64,000 nt of DNA from Aminobacter ciceronei (GCF_014138625.1 NZ_JACJHY010000008.1:62001-126000), one strand, 5' to 3'; numbered from the stretch's first letter, positions 48,732-58,368 are shown. Translations and numbers: made by a program. The notes: generated by a model not told the origin, from the sequence alone.

Positions 48732-49364
48732 ATGGCATTGAAACATCTGACCTTCGCATTCCTTGCCGTCTCTCTGGCCTTTTTCACGACCATTGCCCCG
48801 GTTTGGGCCGAACCATTCAAGATCGTCGGCTTTGGCGACAGCCTGATGGCCGGATATGGCCTCAATCCCGGCGAGAGCTTTCCCGAAAAGCTCGAAAAGG
48901 CGCTACGCAACAATGGTCACGATGTCGTGATTACCAATGCCGGCGTCTCTGGCGACACCACAAGCGGCGGCCTGTCGCGGCTCGACTGGTCCGTCCCCGA
49001 CGGAACGCAGCTGGTCATACTGGAGCTCGGCGCCAACGACATGCTGCGCGGCATCGACCCGGCGCTCGTCGAGCAGAACCTCGACAAGATGCTTGCCCGG
49101 CTCCGGGAGCGAAAGATCGAGGTGCTGCTGGCCGGCATGGTTGCGGCGCCAAATCTCGGTCACGCTTATGGCGAACAATTCGGCAGGATCTATCCGAGGC
49201 TGGCCGAGAAGTACGGCGTGACGCTTTATCCGTTCTTTCTCGATGGCGTCGCCGGTGATCCGAAACTGCTTTTGGAGGACGGCATGCACCCAACAGCAGA
49301 AGGTATCGACCGCATGGTCGCAAAGGCGCTGCCGACTGTCGAAAAGGCAGTTGCCGGCAAATGA
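48732..49364 (+). CDS. tesA: GDSL-family arylesterase/thioesterase (TesA-like)
   Basis: 210 aa SGNH hydrolase. A signal peptide (cleavage near VWA, residue 26) is followed by block I GFGDSLMAGYGLN (nucleophile Ser), block II NAGVSGDT, block III LELGANDMLRG and block V DGMHPTAEG (Asp/His). Periplasmic esterase or lysophospholipase. Divergent from ybbA-like ATPase, matching the conserved tesA/ybbAP neighbourhood of other bacteria, which supports a role linked to that exporter. Confidence 0.93.
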   Translation: MALKHLTFAFLAVSLAFFTTIAPVWAEPFKIVGFGDSLMAGYGLNPGESFPEKLEKALRNNGHDVVITNAGVSGDTTSGGLSRLDWSVPDGTQLVILELGANDMLRGIDPALVEQNLDKMLARLRERKIEVLLAGMVAAPNLGHAYGEQFGRIYPRLAEKYGVTLYPFFLDGVAGDPKLLLEDGMHPTAEGIDRMVAKALPTVEKAVAGK

Positions 49365-49504
49365 ACGTCGTCATGCATCGTTGCAACACATCCGATTTCG
49401 TTGCGTGGTCGAAACAGCAGGCGCTGAACAAAGCCCTTGCCCGGCGCAGCGATCGATGATTCGCTGAGCCCTACGAACTGCGATTCGAGGAAGGGAGCCT
49501 GGCC

Positions 49505-50101
49505 ATGCCGCGACTTTTCACCGCCCTCGAAATTCCGCGTGATGCCGCCTTATCGCTGTCGCTGCTCAGGGGCGGCCTGTCAGGCGCCCGCTGGATCGAC
49601 GTCGAAAACTACCACCTCACCTTGCGTTTTTTCGGCGACATCGAAGGCCACGTCGCCGACGAGATCGTCGAAGCACTCGACCGTGTCGACCGTCCGAGCT
49701 TCCAGCTCACGCTTTCGGGTGTCGGCGCCTTCGGGCAGAAAAAGCCGCATGCGGTCTGGGCCGGCGTCACACCGTCGCCGGAGATGAACGCGCTGCAGGC
49801 CGAAATCGAGCGCATCAGCAAGCGCCTCGGCCTGCCGTCGGATCCGCGCAAGTTCACCCCGCATGTCACGCTGGCGCGGCTCAGGAACACCAGCCCGCTC
49901 GATGTCGCACACTATCTGTCAGCGCGCGGCAACTTCGCCACCGTGCCCTTCCGTGTCGGCCGCTTCGTCTTGATGTCGTCGCGCGACTCGGTCGGCGGCG
50001 GCCCCTACATCGTCGAGGAAGCCTGGCCGCTGAATGGCGTCGACGCCCGCGCTGCCAGCCGGTCGGCAAGCGCCTCCGAAGCGTCGCGGATCATGCGGTA
50101 G
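49505..50101 (+). CDS. thpR: RNA 2',3'-cyclic phosphodiesterase (2'-5' RNA ligase family)
   Basis: 198 aa. The two HxTx catalytic motifs are HLTL (His37, Thr39) and HVTL (His120, Thr122), with FTALEIP at the start, as in ThpR/LigT proteins. Hydrolyses 2',3'-cyclic phosphates in RNA and ligates half-tRNAs in vitro. GGAAGGGAGCC precedes the ATG. Its last 97 bases overlap, in antisense, the end of the convergent phosphatase gene; the 18-residue Ala/Ser-rich tail may owe its composition to this. Confidence 0.93.
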   Translation: MPRLFTALEIPRDAALSLSLLRGGLSGARWIDVENYHLTLRFFGDIEGHVADEIVEALDRVDRPSFQLTLSGVGAFGQKKPHAVWAGVTPSPEMNALQAEIERISKRLGLPSDPRKFTPHVTLARLRNTSPLDVAHYLSARGNFATVPFRVGRFVLMSSRDSVGGGPYIVEEAWPLNGVDARAASRSASASEASRIMR

Positions 50102-50523
50102 ACCGCAGCGAAGCCGTCTTCCCCGCCGTAATAGGGATCGGGCACGTCGCGTGGTCCACCCACGGCCTGGCCGATGAAAAGCTCGACACGCTCGGCCAAG
50201 CTCGCCGGCGCAAGCGCCCGGAGATCGTCGACATTGGAGCGATCCATGCCGAGGATCAGGTCGAAGCGCTCGAAATCGCGCGCCACAACCTTGCGGGCCT
50301 GCTGGGCGGTGATGTCGATGCCATGCTCGGCCGCAACCGCGATCGACCGCGGATCCGGGGCCGAACCCGCGTGCCAGCCGCCCGTGCCAGCCGAGTCGAT
50401 TGTGTATTCGCCATCTAGCCCGCGCTCGGTGAGCACGGCCCGAAACACACCTTCGGCAAGGGGCGAACGGCAAATGTTGCCGAGGCAAACGAACAGAATT
50501 GATTTTACCGGCTTCTCGCTCAT
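50005..50523 (-). CDS. low-molecular-weight protein tyrosine phosphatase
   Basis: 172 aa. The P-loop VCLGNICRSP is at residues 12-21 (nucleophile Cys13, Arg19), and the general acid Asp lies in VPDPYYGG. Cytosolic. In many bacteria LMW-PTPs act on tyrosine kinases of exopolysaccharide export or on stress proteins. The ATG giving MSEKPVK is chosen; a longer frame further upstream runs into the promoter of the pterin dehydratase. Its 3' end overlaps thpR by 97 nt tail-to-tail. Confidence 0.94.
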   Translation of the reverse strand: MSEKPVKSILFVCLGNICRSPLAEGVFRAVLTERGLDGEYTIDSAGTGGWHAGSAPDPRSIAVAAEHGIDITAQQARKVVARDFERFDLILGMDRSNVDDLRALAPASLAERVELFIGQAVGGPRDVPDPYYGGEDGFAAVYRMIRDASEALADRLAARASTPFSGQASSTM

Positions 50524-50572
50524 CGATCCCGCGCTATGCTGGTGAACACTTCGCATATCACGGGAGCATGAA

Positions 50573-50869
50573 ATGGCCAGAGAGAAACTTGGACAGCAGG
50601 AGCTGAAGGCAGCGCTCGACGCGCTCGGCGGCTGGACACTCGCCGCCGACGGGTTGTCGATGTCGCGCAGCTTCGTGTTCAAGAACTTCAGTGAGGCCTT
50701 CGCCTTCATGACCCGCGTCGCCATGGCGGCAGAACAGCTCGACCACCACCCCGACTGGTCGAATGTCTACAAGACGGTCGACGTCACGCTGAACACCCAC
50801 GACGCCGGCGGGCTGACCGAGCTGGATTTCAAGCTGGCCAAGCGCATGAACGGCTATTTCGGTTCCTGA
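50573..50869 (+). CDS. phhB: 4a-hydroxytetrahydrobiopterin dehydratase
   Basis: 98 aa, the usual length for pterin-4a-carbinolamine dehydratase. Motif AEQLDHHPDWSNVYKTVDVTLNTHDAGGLTELDFKLA contains the conserved E-x3-HHP and HxxGGLT-D elements around the active site. Recycles the pterin cofactor of phenylalanine hydroxylase, or serves related pterin chemistry; no phhA is in the window. Divergent from the LMW-PTP gene by 49 nt. Confidence 0.94.
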   Translation: MAREKLGQQELKAALDALGGWTLAADGLSMSRSFVFKNFSEAFAFMTRVAMAAEQLDHHPDWSNVYKTVDVTLNTHDAGGLTELDFKLAKRMNGYFGS

Positions 50870-50991
50870 GGCCGGCATCTTGCAGAGGGGACCGAACCTT
50901 CCCACATCTTTGATCGCGCATTGGCACCGAAACCGGAACCGGTTTCCGGCAAGCGTGAGAAGATAGAGTTCGGGCAAAGGAGATTGTCTGG

Positions 50992-51360
50992 ATGGTGAAG
51001 TTCCCCGGCTTTGACGGCTTTCGCGGCGGCGTGAACGGCGCTCCGGCAAGCGAAGCCGAGGTGCGCGAGAAGTTCTGGCGCACCGCCAAGCGCGCTGCCC
51101 GCCACGTACCTTTCATGGAAGAGGTGGTGGCGGCCTATTATTGCGCGCTGGACAAGGACACGCCGCTGCGAGCCAAAGGTATCCTGTTGGCGGCGCTCGG
51201 CTATTTCATCCTGCCGGTCGACACCATTCCCGATGTCATACTGGGCCTCGGCTTCACCGACGACATCGCCGTGCTGACCGCTGCGATCACGGCGGTCCGG
51301 GCGCACATGACACCGGCCCACCGCATTGCCGCGAAGGAAGCGCTGTCACAGGACCAATGA
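50992..51360 (+). CDS. DUF1232 (YkvA-like) protein
   Basis: 122 aa. The DUF1232 core KGILLAALGYFILPVDTIPDVILGLGFTDDIAVLTAAI is a single membrane-associated hydrophobic unit with the typical YF-PxD-xIPD motif. Function unknown across the family. A short imperfect palindrome around CCGAAACCGGAACCGGTTTCCGG sits just upstream at about 50927-50952. Downstream 51361-51599 holds only the likely ialB-type promoter and no gene. Confidence 0.87.
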   Translation: MVKFPGFDGFRGGVNGAPASEAEVREKFWRTAKRAARHVPFMEEVVAAYYCALDKDTPLRAKGILLAALGYFILPVDTIPDVILGLGFTDDIAVLTAAITAVRAHMTPAHRIAAKEALSQDQ

Positions 51361-51599
51361 CAGCGCTGCCCGCTTGTTTCATCCTGAAACGAAAAGTCAA
51401 ACTCTTGCCGTTTTCGTGGTTTTCAACCACGTCAGGGACAAGGTGCCCGTCCACGATGGGCAGTTCGGCGGGGTTCCATGCGATGAATGTCCTTTCTGAA
51501 AAGCATTCACCCTTTGGTAACCCAGATTAAATCAAAATGAAGCGAACGGGCGGGCGCGCAGTCGGCCTGCCCCGCTCCATTTGAACTACAGGAAAAACG

Positions 51600-52103
51600 A
51601 TGCGCGGTTTGATAGCTACAATTTCGGGTCTGGTGCTTGCAGTGTCGGCAATGCCGGCGCTCGCCCAGTCGGCGACCAAGATCGGCCAGCACAACGCCTG
51701 GGGCACCTACAGCTACCAGGCGCAGAACGGCAAGGTCTGCTACGTGCTGACGGTGCCGACCGACAAGCAGCCGTCGACGCTCGACCATGGCGACATGTTC
51801 TTCTTCGTCAGCCAGCGCCCCGGCCAGAAGGTTTCCTTCGAGCCGCAGTTCATCGCCGGCTACAATTTCCAGGAAAACTCCAAGGTCACCGTCACCATTG
51901 GCGACAAGTCGTTCTCGATGTTCACCAAGGGAAAGTCGGCCTGGGTCGAGAACGCAGCCGAGGAACCTGCCCTGATCAGCGCCATGAAGGGCGGCTCGGA
52001 CATGAAGGTCTCGGCCAAATCAGGCCGTGGCAACCCGACCAATTACGTCTTCTCGCTCAAGGGCATTTCGGCGGCGCTGACGTCGATCACCACCTGCAAG
52101 TAA
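51600..52103 (+). CDS. invasion-associated locus B (IalB) family protein
   Basis: 167 aa. Signal peptide cleaved near ALA/QSA (residue 23). The mature protein matches the IalB family: WGTYSYQAQNGKVCYVLTVPTDKQPSTLDHGDMFFFVSQRPGQKVSFEPQFIAGYNF, with a Cys in the early strand and a final TTCK. Periplasmic or outer-membrane-linked; in Bartonella IalB affects erythrocyte invasion, whereas rhizobial copies have no proven role. Followed by a perfect terminator. Stand-alone gene. Confidence 0.93.
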   Translation: MRGLIATISGLVLAVSAMPALAQSATKIGQHNAWGTYSYQAQNGKVCYVLTVPTDKQPSTLDHGDMFFFVSQRPGQKVSFEPQFIAGYNFQENSKVTVTIGDKSFSMFTKGKSAWVENAAEEPALISAMKGGSDMKVSAKSGRGNPTNYVFSLKGISAALTSITTCK

Positions 52104-52127
52104 GCGCAGACGCAAGACAGGTTTTCG

Positions 52128-52160
52128 AAAGCCGGGCGGCCCGATCGCCCGGCTTTTTTG
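52128..52160 (+). terminator. intrinsic terminator after the IalB-family gene
   Basis: Perfect 10-bp stem AAGCCGGGCG (52129-52138) / CGCCCGGCTT (52146-52155) with a 7-nt loop, followed by TTTTTT on the plus strand. Confidence 0.9.
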
Positions 52161-52182
52161 CGACAGGAGCCGGGGTCTGCAG

Positions 52183-52671
52183 ATGCACAGGATCATTGAC
52201 GGGACCAGTAGCCATCTCGACCGGGCCGCGATCATCTGGGCGCGGGCGACGGCGGTGCGCGACAACGATCCTGATGTGGCGACGCTCGACGAGGCGCGGC
52301 CGATCATTTCGCGGGTGCTCACCAGCTCGGAGCGGGCTCTGCTCGCCATCGCCGAGGCCACCGATGGGACCGCTGTTGCCTTCGGTGCCATTGCGCCGAT
52401 GCCGGGAGATGGCAACGTGGAACTACACTATTTCGGCGTCGACCCGAACCATTGGGGCAAGGGCGCGGCAGTCGAATTGCTGGCCGGCATCGCAGCGCTG
52501 CTGCGCGAGCGCGGCTTCGATGCGGCCGAACTCGCGGTCTATTCGGACAATGAGCGCGCCGTCCGGCTTTACGAACGTCTCGGCTGGCGGCGCCTGGGCG
52601 AACCGGTGCCACACCAACGCAGCGGCCGGCCAGAGCAGCGCTACCGGCTGGTGCTCCGCCCAACCGCCTGA
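52183..52671 (+). CDS. GNAT family N-acetyltransferase
   Basis: 162 aa. The GNAT acetyl-CoA motif is visible in VELHYFGVDPNHWGKGAAVELLAGIAALLRERG, with a slightly altered loop (HWGKGAA), followed by AELAVYSDNERAVRLYERLGWRRLG, the typical motif B. The N-terminus is acidic with no clear substrate-specific signature. Starts 23 nt after the terminator of the IalB gene and is convergent with the DUF1294 gene. Substrate unknown. Confidence 0.88.
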   Translation: MHRIIDGTSSHLDRAAIIWARATAVRDNDPDVATLDEARPIISRVLTSSERALLAIAEATDGTAVAFGAIAPMPGDGNVELHYFGVDPNHWGKGAAVELLAGIAALLRERGFDAAELAVYSDNERAVRLYERLGWRRLGEPVPHQRSGRPEQRYRLVLRPTA

Positions 52672-52683
52672 AACATCTTCGGC

Positions 52684-53016
52684 CTAGGACACGGCCGGCC
52701 GGCTCAGCGCATCAAGCAACCCCGAGGCCCATTGCGGCGCGATCAGCCAGATCGCCAGTACGGCAATGGCGACCGCATGCGCGATGACAATTGTGTAGAG
52801 CCGCGATCGGAACGGCTCCTTGCGGGTCTTGTGTCGGAACAGGTGCTGGGCCGACAAGGCACCCAGGCTGCCACCGGCGAAGGCGAGCCAGAGCAGGGTT
52901 TTCTCGGGGATGCGCCGGCCGCCGGCGCGGGCCAGATACTTGTCGCGCCAGAAGGCAGCGAACGCCGCAAGATTGACGACGAGCGCCACCAGGACAACGT
53001 TAAAGATGTTGCTCAT
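52684..53016 (-). CDS. DUF1294 domain-containing membrane protein
   Basis: 110 aa with about three hydrophobic spans. VLVALVVNLAAFAAFWRDKYLARAGGRRIPEKTLLWLAFAGGSLGALSAQHLFRHKTRKEPFRSRL is the standard DUF1294 pattern, including the K/R-rich loop HKTRKEPF. Function unknown. The ATG giving MSNIFNVV is chosen; a longer frame upstream begins at a non-ATG codon. Convergent with the upstream GNAT gene and divergent from rlmN by 144 nt. Confidence 0.85.
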   Translation of the reverse strand: MSNIFNVVLVALVVNLAAFAAFWRDKYLARAGGRRIPEKTLLWLAFAGGSLGALSAQHLFRHKTRKEPFRSRLYTIVIAHAVAIAVLAIWLIAPQWASGLLDALSRPAVS

Positions 53017-53160
53017 CGGGCCAGCATCCCAGCCATTGCCTAACAGACTGCAAAGCTGCGGCACAAATGCATGGCCGCCAAAACGTGACGCAGCGCCAGA
53101 CCTGTGATATGTCGCGCCAAAATCCTACATTTGCCGATATCTGCAGCTAGCTGAGCCCGA

Positions 53161-54396
53161 ATGACCCTTTCGCTCGACCTTACCACCGATGCTACCCGTG
53201 ACGCGTTGCGCGCCCGTGCGGCCGCGCCCGTCAAGGGCGAGCTGATCGGCCTCACCCGCGAGGAGCTTGCCGAAGCGCTCGTTACATCAGGCGTCGTCCC
53301 CGAACGCCAGGCCAAGATGCGTGTCCAGCAACTCTGGCACTGGCTTTATGTCCGCGGCGTCTCCGACTTCGCCGACATGTTCAACATCTCCAAGGACCTG
53401 CGCGCCGAGCTCGCCAAGCACTTCACAATCGCGCGGCCGGAGATCGTCGAGGAGCAGATTTCCTCGGACGGCACGCGCAAGTGGCTGTTCCGTTTCCCGC
53501 CGCGAGGCGCCGGTCGCCCGGTTGAAATCGAGACCGTCTACATCCCCGAGGAAGGCCGCGGCACGCTGTGCATCTCGTCGCAGGTCGGCTGCACGCTGAC
53601 CTGCTCGTTCTGCCACACCGGAACCCAGAAGCTGGTGCGCAACCTGACGGCGGAAGAGATCCTGGCGCAGCTGATGACGGCACGCGATCGGCTCGGCGAT
53701 TTCCCCGACCGCGACACGCCCGCCGGCGCCATTGTTCCGGCCGAGGGCCGCAAGGTCTCCAACATCGTCATGATGGGCATGGGCGAGCCGCTGTACAATT
53801 TCGAGGCGGTCAAGAAGGCGCTGCTGATTGCCTCCGATGGCGACGGGCTGGCGCTGTCCAAGCGCCGCATCACGCTGTCGACCTCGGGTGTCGTGCCGGA
53901 AATCTTCCGCACCGGCGAGGAAATCGGCGTCATGCTGGCGATCTCGCTGCACGCCACCAATGACGACCTGCGCGACCTGCTGGTGCCGATCAACAAGAAG
54001 TACCCGCTCAAGGATCTGGTCGACGCCTGCCGCAACTATCCCGGCCTGTCGAACGCCCGCCGCATCACCTTCGAATATGTGATGCTGAAGGACGTCAACG
54101 ACAGCCTCGAAGATGCCAAGGCGCTGGTCAAGCTGCTCAAGGGCGTGCCGGCCAAGATCAATCTGATCCCGTTCAATCCATGGCCCGGCACCAACTATCA
54201 GTGCTCGGACTGGGAAACGATCGAGAAGTTCGCCGACTACATCAACAATGCCGGCTATGCCTCGCCGATCCGCACCCCGCGCGGCCGTGACATCCTCGCC
54301 GCCTGCGGCCAGCTCAAGTCGGAATCCGAGCGCATGAAGAAGAGCGAGCGCCTGGCGCTCGAGGCGATGATGATCGCGGGACACGGCGAGGCGTGA
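53161..54396 (+). CDS. rlmN: dual-specificity 23S rRNA/tRNA (adenine-C2) methyltransferase RlmN
   Basis: 411 aa radical SAM enzyme that methylates A2503 of 23S rRNA and A37 of some tRNAs. Fe-S motif [27 protein letters not shown]-binding [39 protein letters not shown] and the C-terminal catalytic region [19 protein letters not shown] with the resolving Cys. Length is slightly over the usual 380-400 because of an N-terminal basic leader. Its stop overlaps the next gene's GTG start. Confidence 0.96.
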   Translation: MTLSLDLTTDATRDALRARAAAPVKGELIGLTREELAEALVTSGVVPERQAKMRVQQLWHWLYVRGVSDFADMFNISKDLRAELAKHFTIARPEIVEEQISSDGTRKWLFRFPPRGAGRPVEIETVYIPEEGRGTLCISSQVGCTLTCSFCHTGTQKLVRNLTAEEILAQLMTARDRLGDFPDRDTPAGAIVPAEGRKVSNIVMMGMGEPLYNFEAVKKALLIASDGDGLALSKRRITLSTSGVVPEIFRTGEEIGVMLAISLHATNDDLRDLLVPINKKYPLKDLVDACRNYPGLSNARRITFEYVMLKDVNDSLEDAKALVKLLKGVPAKINLIPFNPWPGTNYQCSDWETIEKFADYINNAGYASPIRTPRGRDILAACGQLKSESERMKKSERLALEAMMIAGHGEA

Positions 54397-54860
54397 GCCG
54401 CGTCCTCGTCTATCTCGGCAAATTCGCCCACATGGTGCTGGGCTATGCCGCGGCGTCCATTGCCGCCAGCGCCTTCCTCAACGTTGTGTTCCTTGGCGTT
54501 GCGGGCCTGATAGCCACCGACATACCGCCCGAGGTAGCCAGCGGCTCGATGGTCTTCACCATTCCGTTCATCGCGCTGTTCGTCGCCTATTTCGGCTTCG
54601 TGCCGGCAGTCGTCGTCATGCTGCTCGCCGAATTGCTCGGCAAGCGCGACTGGCTGTTCTACGCCCTTGCCGGCGGCTTCGTGGCGCTGGTCTTCATAGG
54701 CGTCGCCTACCAGAGCGGCGACGGCGGCTTCGCCTATCGCGATCCGCTCTGGCCGGTGTCGATCATCGGCAGCGGTTTGGTCGGCGGCATCGCCTACTGG
54801 TTCGTCACCGGCCGCTTCGCCGGCGCGCTCAGGAATACCCCTACTTCGCCTGCGCCGTGA
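54393..54860 (+). CDS. conserved hypothetical membrane protein
   Basis: 155 aa with four hydrophobic spans ([105 protein letters not shown]). I do not recognise a named family. GTG start overlaps the rlmN stop (GTGA), so it is co-translated with rlmN. Its 3' end overlaps the convergent LysE gene by 20 nt. No function can be assigned. Confidence 0.75.
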   Translation: MSRVLVYLGKFAHMVLGYAAASIAASAFLNVVFLGVAGLIATDIPPEVASGSMVFTIPFIALFVAYFGFVPAVVVMLLAELLGKRDWLFYALAGGFVALVFIGVAYQSGDGGFAYRDPLWPVSIIGSGLVGGIAYWFVTGRFAGALRNTPTSPAP

Positions 54861-55482
54861 GAATCTTCAGCGCGAAGGCCGAGAACACCCCTGCAAACAG
54901 ATAGTCGACGATGCGCGTCACGCGCGGACTCTTCTTGAGCAGCCCGGCGAATTTGTCGGCGGCAATCACCATCGGCGCCGTCACCGGCAGCGACAGGACG
55001 ATGAACATCGCACCGAGGAAGAACAGCTTGCCCGGCGCGTTGGTGTCGTGGGCCGAAACGAACTGCGGCAGGAACGTCATGAAGAACAGGATGATCTTCG
55101 GGTTGAGCAGATTGATGCCGAGGCCGGTGGCCCAGTTCTGGAACACAGAGCGCGGCGCACGCTTGGTGGTGTCGGGCGAGAACGCCGAACCCTTGGTGAT
55201 CGCCTGGAAGGCGAGCCAGACCAGGTAGCCGGCACCGACGACCTTGAGCGCCATGAAGGCTTGCGGCGAAGCGACGATCAGGGCCGAGAGGCCAAGCGCC
55301 ACCAGCGTGGTGTGGATGACGATGCCGGTCATCGCGCCTGCCATGCAGGCAAAGCCGGCCTTGCGGCCTTCCGACAACGCGCGGCCGACGAACAGGGTCA
55401 TGTCGGGTCCGGGCGTGATCGCGATGATGAAGGTTGCGATCGCGAACTGGATGATGGTCGACCAATCGGGAATGAAGGACAT
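54841..55482 (-). CDS. LysE/RhtB family exporter
   Basis: 213 aa with six spans. AITPGPDMTLFVGRALSEGRKAGFA (LysE signature), GINLLNPKIILFFMTFLPQF (NPK motif) and the final [17 protein letters not shown] are diagnostic. Exports amino acids or derivatives. The ATG giving MSFIPDWSTI is chosen; the upstream extension to 55554 lacks similarity and starts with a different codon. Not close to any biosynthetic gene that would name its substrate. Confidence 0.93.
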   Translation of the reverse strand: MSFIPDWSTIIQFAIATFIIAITPGPDMTLFVGRALSEGRKAGFACMAGAMTGIVIHTTLVALGLSALIVASPQAFMALKVVGAGYLVWLAFQAITKGSAFSPDTTKRAPRSVFQNWATGLGINLLNPKIILFFMTFLPQFVSAHDTNAPGKLFFLGAMFIVLSLPVTAPMVIAADKFAGLLKKSPRVTRIVDYLFAGVFSAFALKILTAQAK

Positions 55483-55665
55483 AATCGGGCCGCCGGATCT
55501 GCCTGGAAGGCAAGGGTTGTGGGGATTTTCCGGCAATAGCCCTAATCGCACCAATTCGGCGCTTCAACCGGAAAATAGCAGGCCAGAGCAGGGCACCGGC
55601 CTGACAAATGAAGATGAAAGACGGACCGCCGAGCCGAATGGCCCGGCGCTACACCTCGGCGTGGC

Positions 55666-56931
55666 TCAGCTGTCGAAGTAGCTCTGCGTGCCGTGCGCCT
55701 CGATCGCCTCAGCGAGACGGCCGAGCGCATGCACATAGGCGGCTGTCCGCACCGAGATCTCCTTCTTGCTGGCGACGTCCCAGATGGCGCGGCCCTCGCG
55801 TTCCATGATGGCGCGCAGCCGGTCGTGAATCTCCTCGATCTGCCAGTAGAAGCCCTGGCGGTTCTGCACCCATTCGAAATAGGAGACGGTGACGCCGCCG
55901 GCGTTCGCCAGGATGTCGGGCAGCACGACGATGCCCTTCTTTTCCAGGATGGCGTCGGCTTCCGAGGTCACCGGACCGTTGGCGAGCTCGAGCACGATGC
56001 GCGCCTTGACGCTGTCGGCGTTGTCGACGCGGATCATGTTTTCCAGCGCCGACGGCACCAGGATATCGCAGTCGACGCCGACGAGCGCGTCGCCGGCAAG
56101 CAGCTCATGACCGTGTTGACCGGCGGTCGAGGTCACCGAACGGGCGCTGTTCTTGGCCGCAAACAGGCGGTCGAGGTCGAGGCCGTCGGATGCATGCACG
56201 GCACCTTCCGAATCCGACACGGCAATGATCTTGTGGCCGTCCGAGGCAAGCAGGCGGGCGATATGCTGGCCGGCATTGCCAAAGCCTTGCACGGCAATGC
56301 GCAGGCTGCCCTTGAGCCCGAGTTCGTCGGCGAGGTGCCGCACGAGATAGAAGCCGCCTCGCGCGGTGGCGTCGCCGCGGCCGAGCGAGCCGCCCAGCGC
56401 CAGCGGCTTGCCGGTGATGACGGCGGGCGAAGCCTGACCGACGATCTGGGCGTACTCGTCGGCCATCCAGCCCATGATCATCGAGTTGGTGTAGACGTCT
56501 GGTGCCGGGATGTCTCGGTCGGGCCCGATGATGCGGGCGAAGGCCTGCATGTAGGCACGCGACAGGCGCTCCAACTCGGCTTTGGACAGCTTGCGCGGGT
56601 CGACCTGCACAGCACCCTTGCCGCCGCCATAGGGCAGGTTCATCACGGCGCATTTGAAGGTCATCCAGAACGCCAGCATCTCGACCTCGTCGGCGGTCGA
56701 TTCCGGATGGAAACGGATGCCGCCCTTGGTCGGGCCACGGGTGTCGTCATAACGGCAGCGCCACGAGAGGAACGATTTTCGCGAGCCGTCGTCCATGCGG
56801 ATCATCAGCCGTGCCTTGGTCGTCTCGCGGGCGAACTTCAGTTTCTCGATCACGTCGGCGTCGACGTTCAGGTGTTTTGCCGCCTCGTCGAGGCGCACGA
56901 GTGCATGATCAAGAAGACTGCCTTCTGTCAT
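55666..56931 (-). CDS. Glu/Leu/Phe/Val dehydrogenase family (NAD(P)-dependent glutamate dehydrogenase)
   Basis: 421 aa. The signature NLPYGGGKGAVQVDPRKLSKAELERLSRAY (catalytic Lys) follows RGPTKGGIRFHP; the NAD(P)-binding RIAVQGFGNAGQHIARLL and the LANAGGVTVSYFEWVQNRQGFYW segment complete the family pattern. Catalyses reversible oxidative deamination of glutamate or a branched amino acid. GDHs of this form (RocG/GluD-type) are typically catabolic. Divergent from the peptidase/peptide-transport operon, so both may serve amino-acid use as carbon and nitrogen source. Confidence 0.93.
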   Translation of the reverse strand: MTEGSLLDHALVRLDEAAKHLNVDADVIEKLKFARETTKARLMIRMDDGSRKSFLSWRCRYDDTRGPTKGGIRFHPESTADEVEMLAFWMTFKCAVMNLPYGGGKGAVQVDPRKLSKAELERLSRAYMQAFARIIGPDRDIPAPDVYTNSMIMGWMADEYAQIVGQASPAVITGKPLALGGSLGRGDATARGGFYLVRHLADELGLKGSLRIAVQGFGNAGQHIARLLASDGHKIIAVSDSEGAVHASDGLDLDRLFAAKNSARSVTSTAGQHGHELLAGDALVGVDCDILVPSALENMIRVDNADSVKARIVLELANGPVTSEADAILEKKGIVVLPDILANAGGVTVSYFEWVQNRQGFYWQIEEIHDRLRAIMEREGRAIWDVASKKEISVRTAAYVHALGRLAEAIEAHGTQSYFDS

Positions 56932-57276
56932 AATGAGTATGTCCTGTGATTGGATTGGCAATGTGATGCACGGCTCATCGACCGCACCCGACCCGCCTGC
57001 ACAAAAAAGCGCCAGCGCACAACGTCCAGCCAGAGCCAATCACTGCCGCTGCGTCAGCCCCGGCGGCAGCCGAGGGCGGTCAACCCCTCATATAGAGCCT
57101 GTTTGAGGACCGTGGCGGCCGATTCAGGCGCGAGTGGTCCAGGCATGGCTTAGTGTTGGTCCTGGATAGGGCTTCCCCAGCGGAACCGCGGCTTCGACCC
57201 ATCGGGTGCCCGTTGGCACATGTTGACTCCCCCCGCCCGGCATCCTTCAACTGCCTTCCACTTACAGGAGTGGGTA

Positions 57277-58335
57277 ATGCAGGCAGTATTCGACGGTCAC
57301 AACGACGTCCTTTTCCGGTTGTGGCAGAACGCCGCCAAGGGCGCCGATCCGGTGGCCGAGTTCATCGAGGGCACCCGCCAGGGCCACATCGACATGCCGC
57401 GCGCCGCAAAGGGCGGCCTCGCCGGCGGCCTCTGCGCCATTTACATCACCTCGGCCAGCATGCCCGACGAGCTGCGCGACGAAAACGGCCACTACGCCAT
57501 TCCGCTGTGCAAGCCGCTCGAACGCGCCCCGTCGCTCGACATTGCGCTCGACATGGCCTCGATCGCCTTCAGGATCGAGCGCGCCGGCGGCTGGAAGATC
57601 TGCCGCACAGGCGCCGACATCGACGCTGCGCGTGCCGAAGGCAAGTTTGCAGCCGTGCTGCACATGGAAGGCTGCGAGGCGATCGACGCCGATCTCGCCG
57701 CACTCGACGTGTTCTATGCCGCCGGCCTGCGCTCGCTCGGCCCTGTCTGGAGCCGCAACACCGTCTTCGGCCATGGCGTGCCCTTCGCCTTCCCGTCGAG
57801 CCCCGACACCGGCCCCGGCCTGACCGAAGCCGGCAAGAGGCTGGTCAAGGAATGCAATCGCATCGGCATCGCCATCGACCTTGCCCACATCACCGAGAAA
57901 GGCTTCTGGGACGTGGCCAAGCTCAGCGACCAGCCGCTGGTCGTCAGCCACTCCAACGCTCATGCGATTACGCCGATCAGCCGCAACCTGACCGACAAGC
58001 AGCTTGCAGCGGTGCGTGAGAGCAACGGCCTTGTCGGCCTGAACTTCGCCGTCACCATGCTGCGCGAGGACGGGCTGAAGAGCGTCGACACGCCGCTATC
58101 GGACATGATTCGCCATATCGACTATCTCGTCGAACATGTCGGCATCGATGGCGTGGCGCTGGGTTCGGACTTCGACGGCGCCACCGTGCCGGCCGAGATC
58201 GGCGATGCCGCCGGCCTGCAGAACCTCGTTGCCGCCCTCAGCGGCGCGGGCTACGGTGACGACGATCTGGCGAAAATCTGCCGCGACAACTGGCTGAGGG
58301 TCTTGCGCTCGGCCTGGCACGAAACGGCAGCCTAA
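57277..58335 (+). CDS. membrane dipeptidase family (renal dipeptidase-like) zinc hydrolase
   Basis: 352 aa. Metal ligands: His and Asp in FDGHNDVL near the N-terminus, Glu in LHMEGCEAID, and later His in LVVSHSNAHAI and the C-terminal GVALGSDFDGA, the family's binuclear-zinc pattern. Cleaves dipeptides, or D/L-mixed peptides. CAGGAG lies 8 nt upstream of the ATG. No signal peptide, so probably cytosolic, where it would hydrolyse peptides delivered by the transporter encoded immediately downstream (33 nt). Confidence 0.93.
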   Translation: MQAVFDGHNDVLFRLWQNAAKGADPVAEFIEGTRQGHIDMPRAAKGGLAGGLCAIYITSASMPDELRDENGHYAIPLCKPLERAPSLDIALDMASIAFRIERAGGWKICRTGADIDAARAEGKFAAVLHMEGCEAIDADLAALDVFYAAGLRSLGPVWSRNTVFGHGVPFAFPSSPDTGPGLTEAGKRLVKECNRIGIAIDLAHITEKGFWDVAKLSDQPLVVSHSNAHAITPISRNLTDKQLAAVRESNGLVGLNFAVTMLREDGLKSVDTPLSDMIRHIDYLVEHVGIDGVALGSDFDGATVPAEIGDAAGLQNLVAALSGAGYGDDDLAKICRDNWLRVLRSAWHETAA

Positions 58336-58368
58336 CAACAAATAATCGTCAACTTGGGGAACTGAAAA

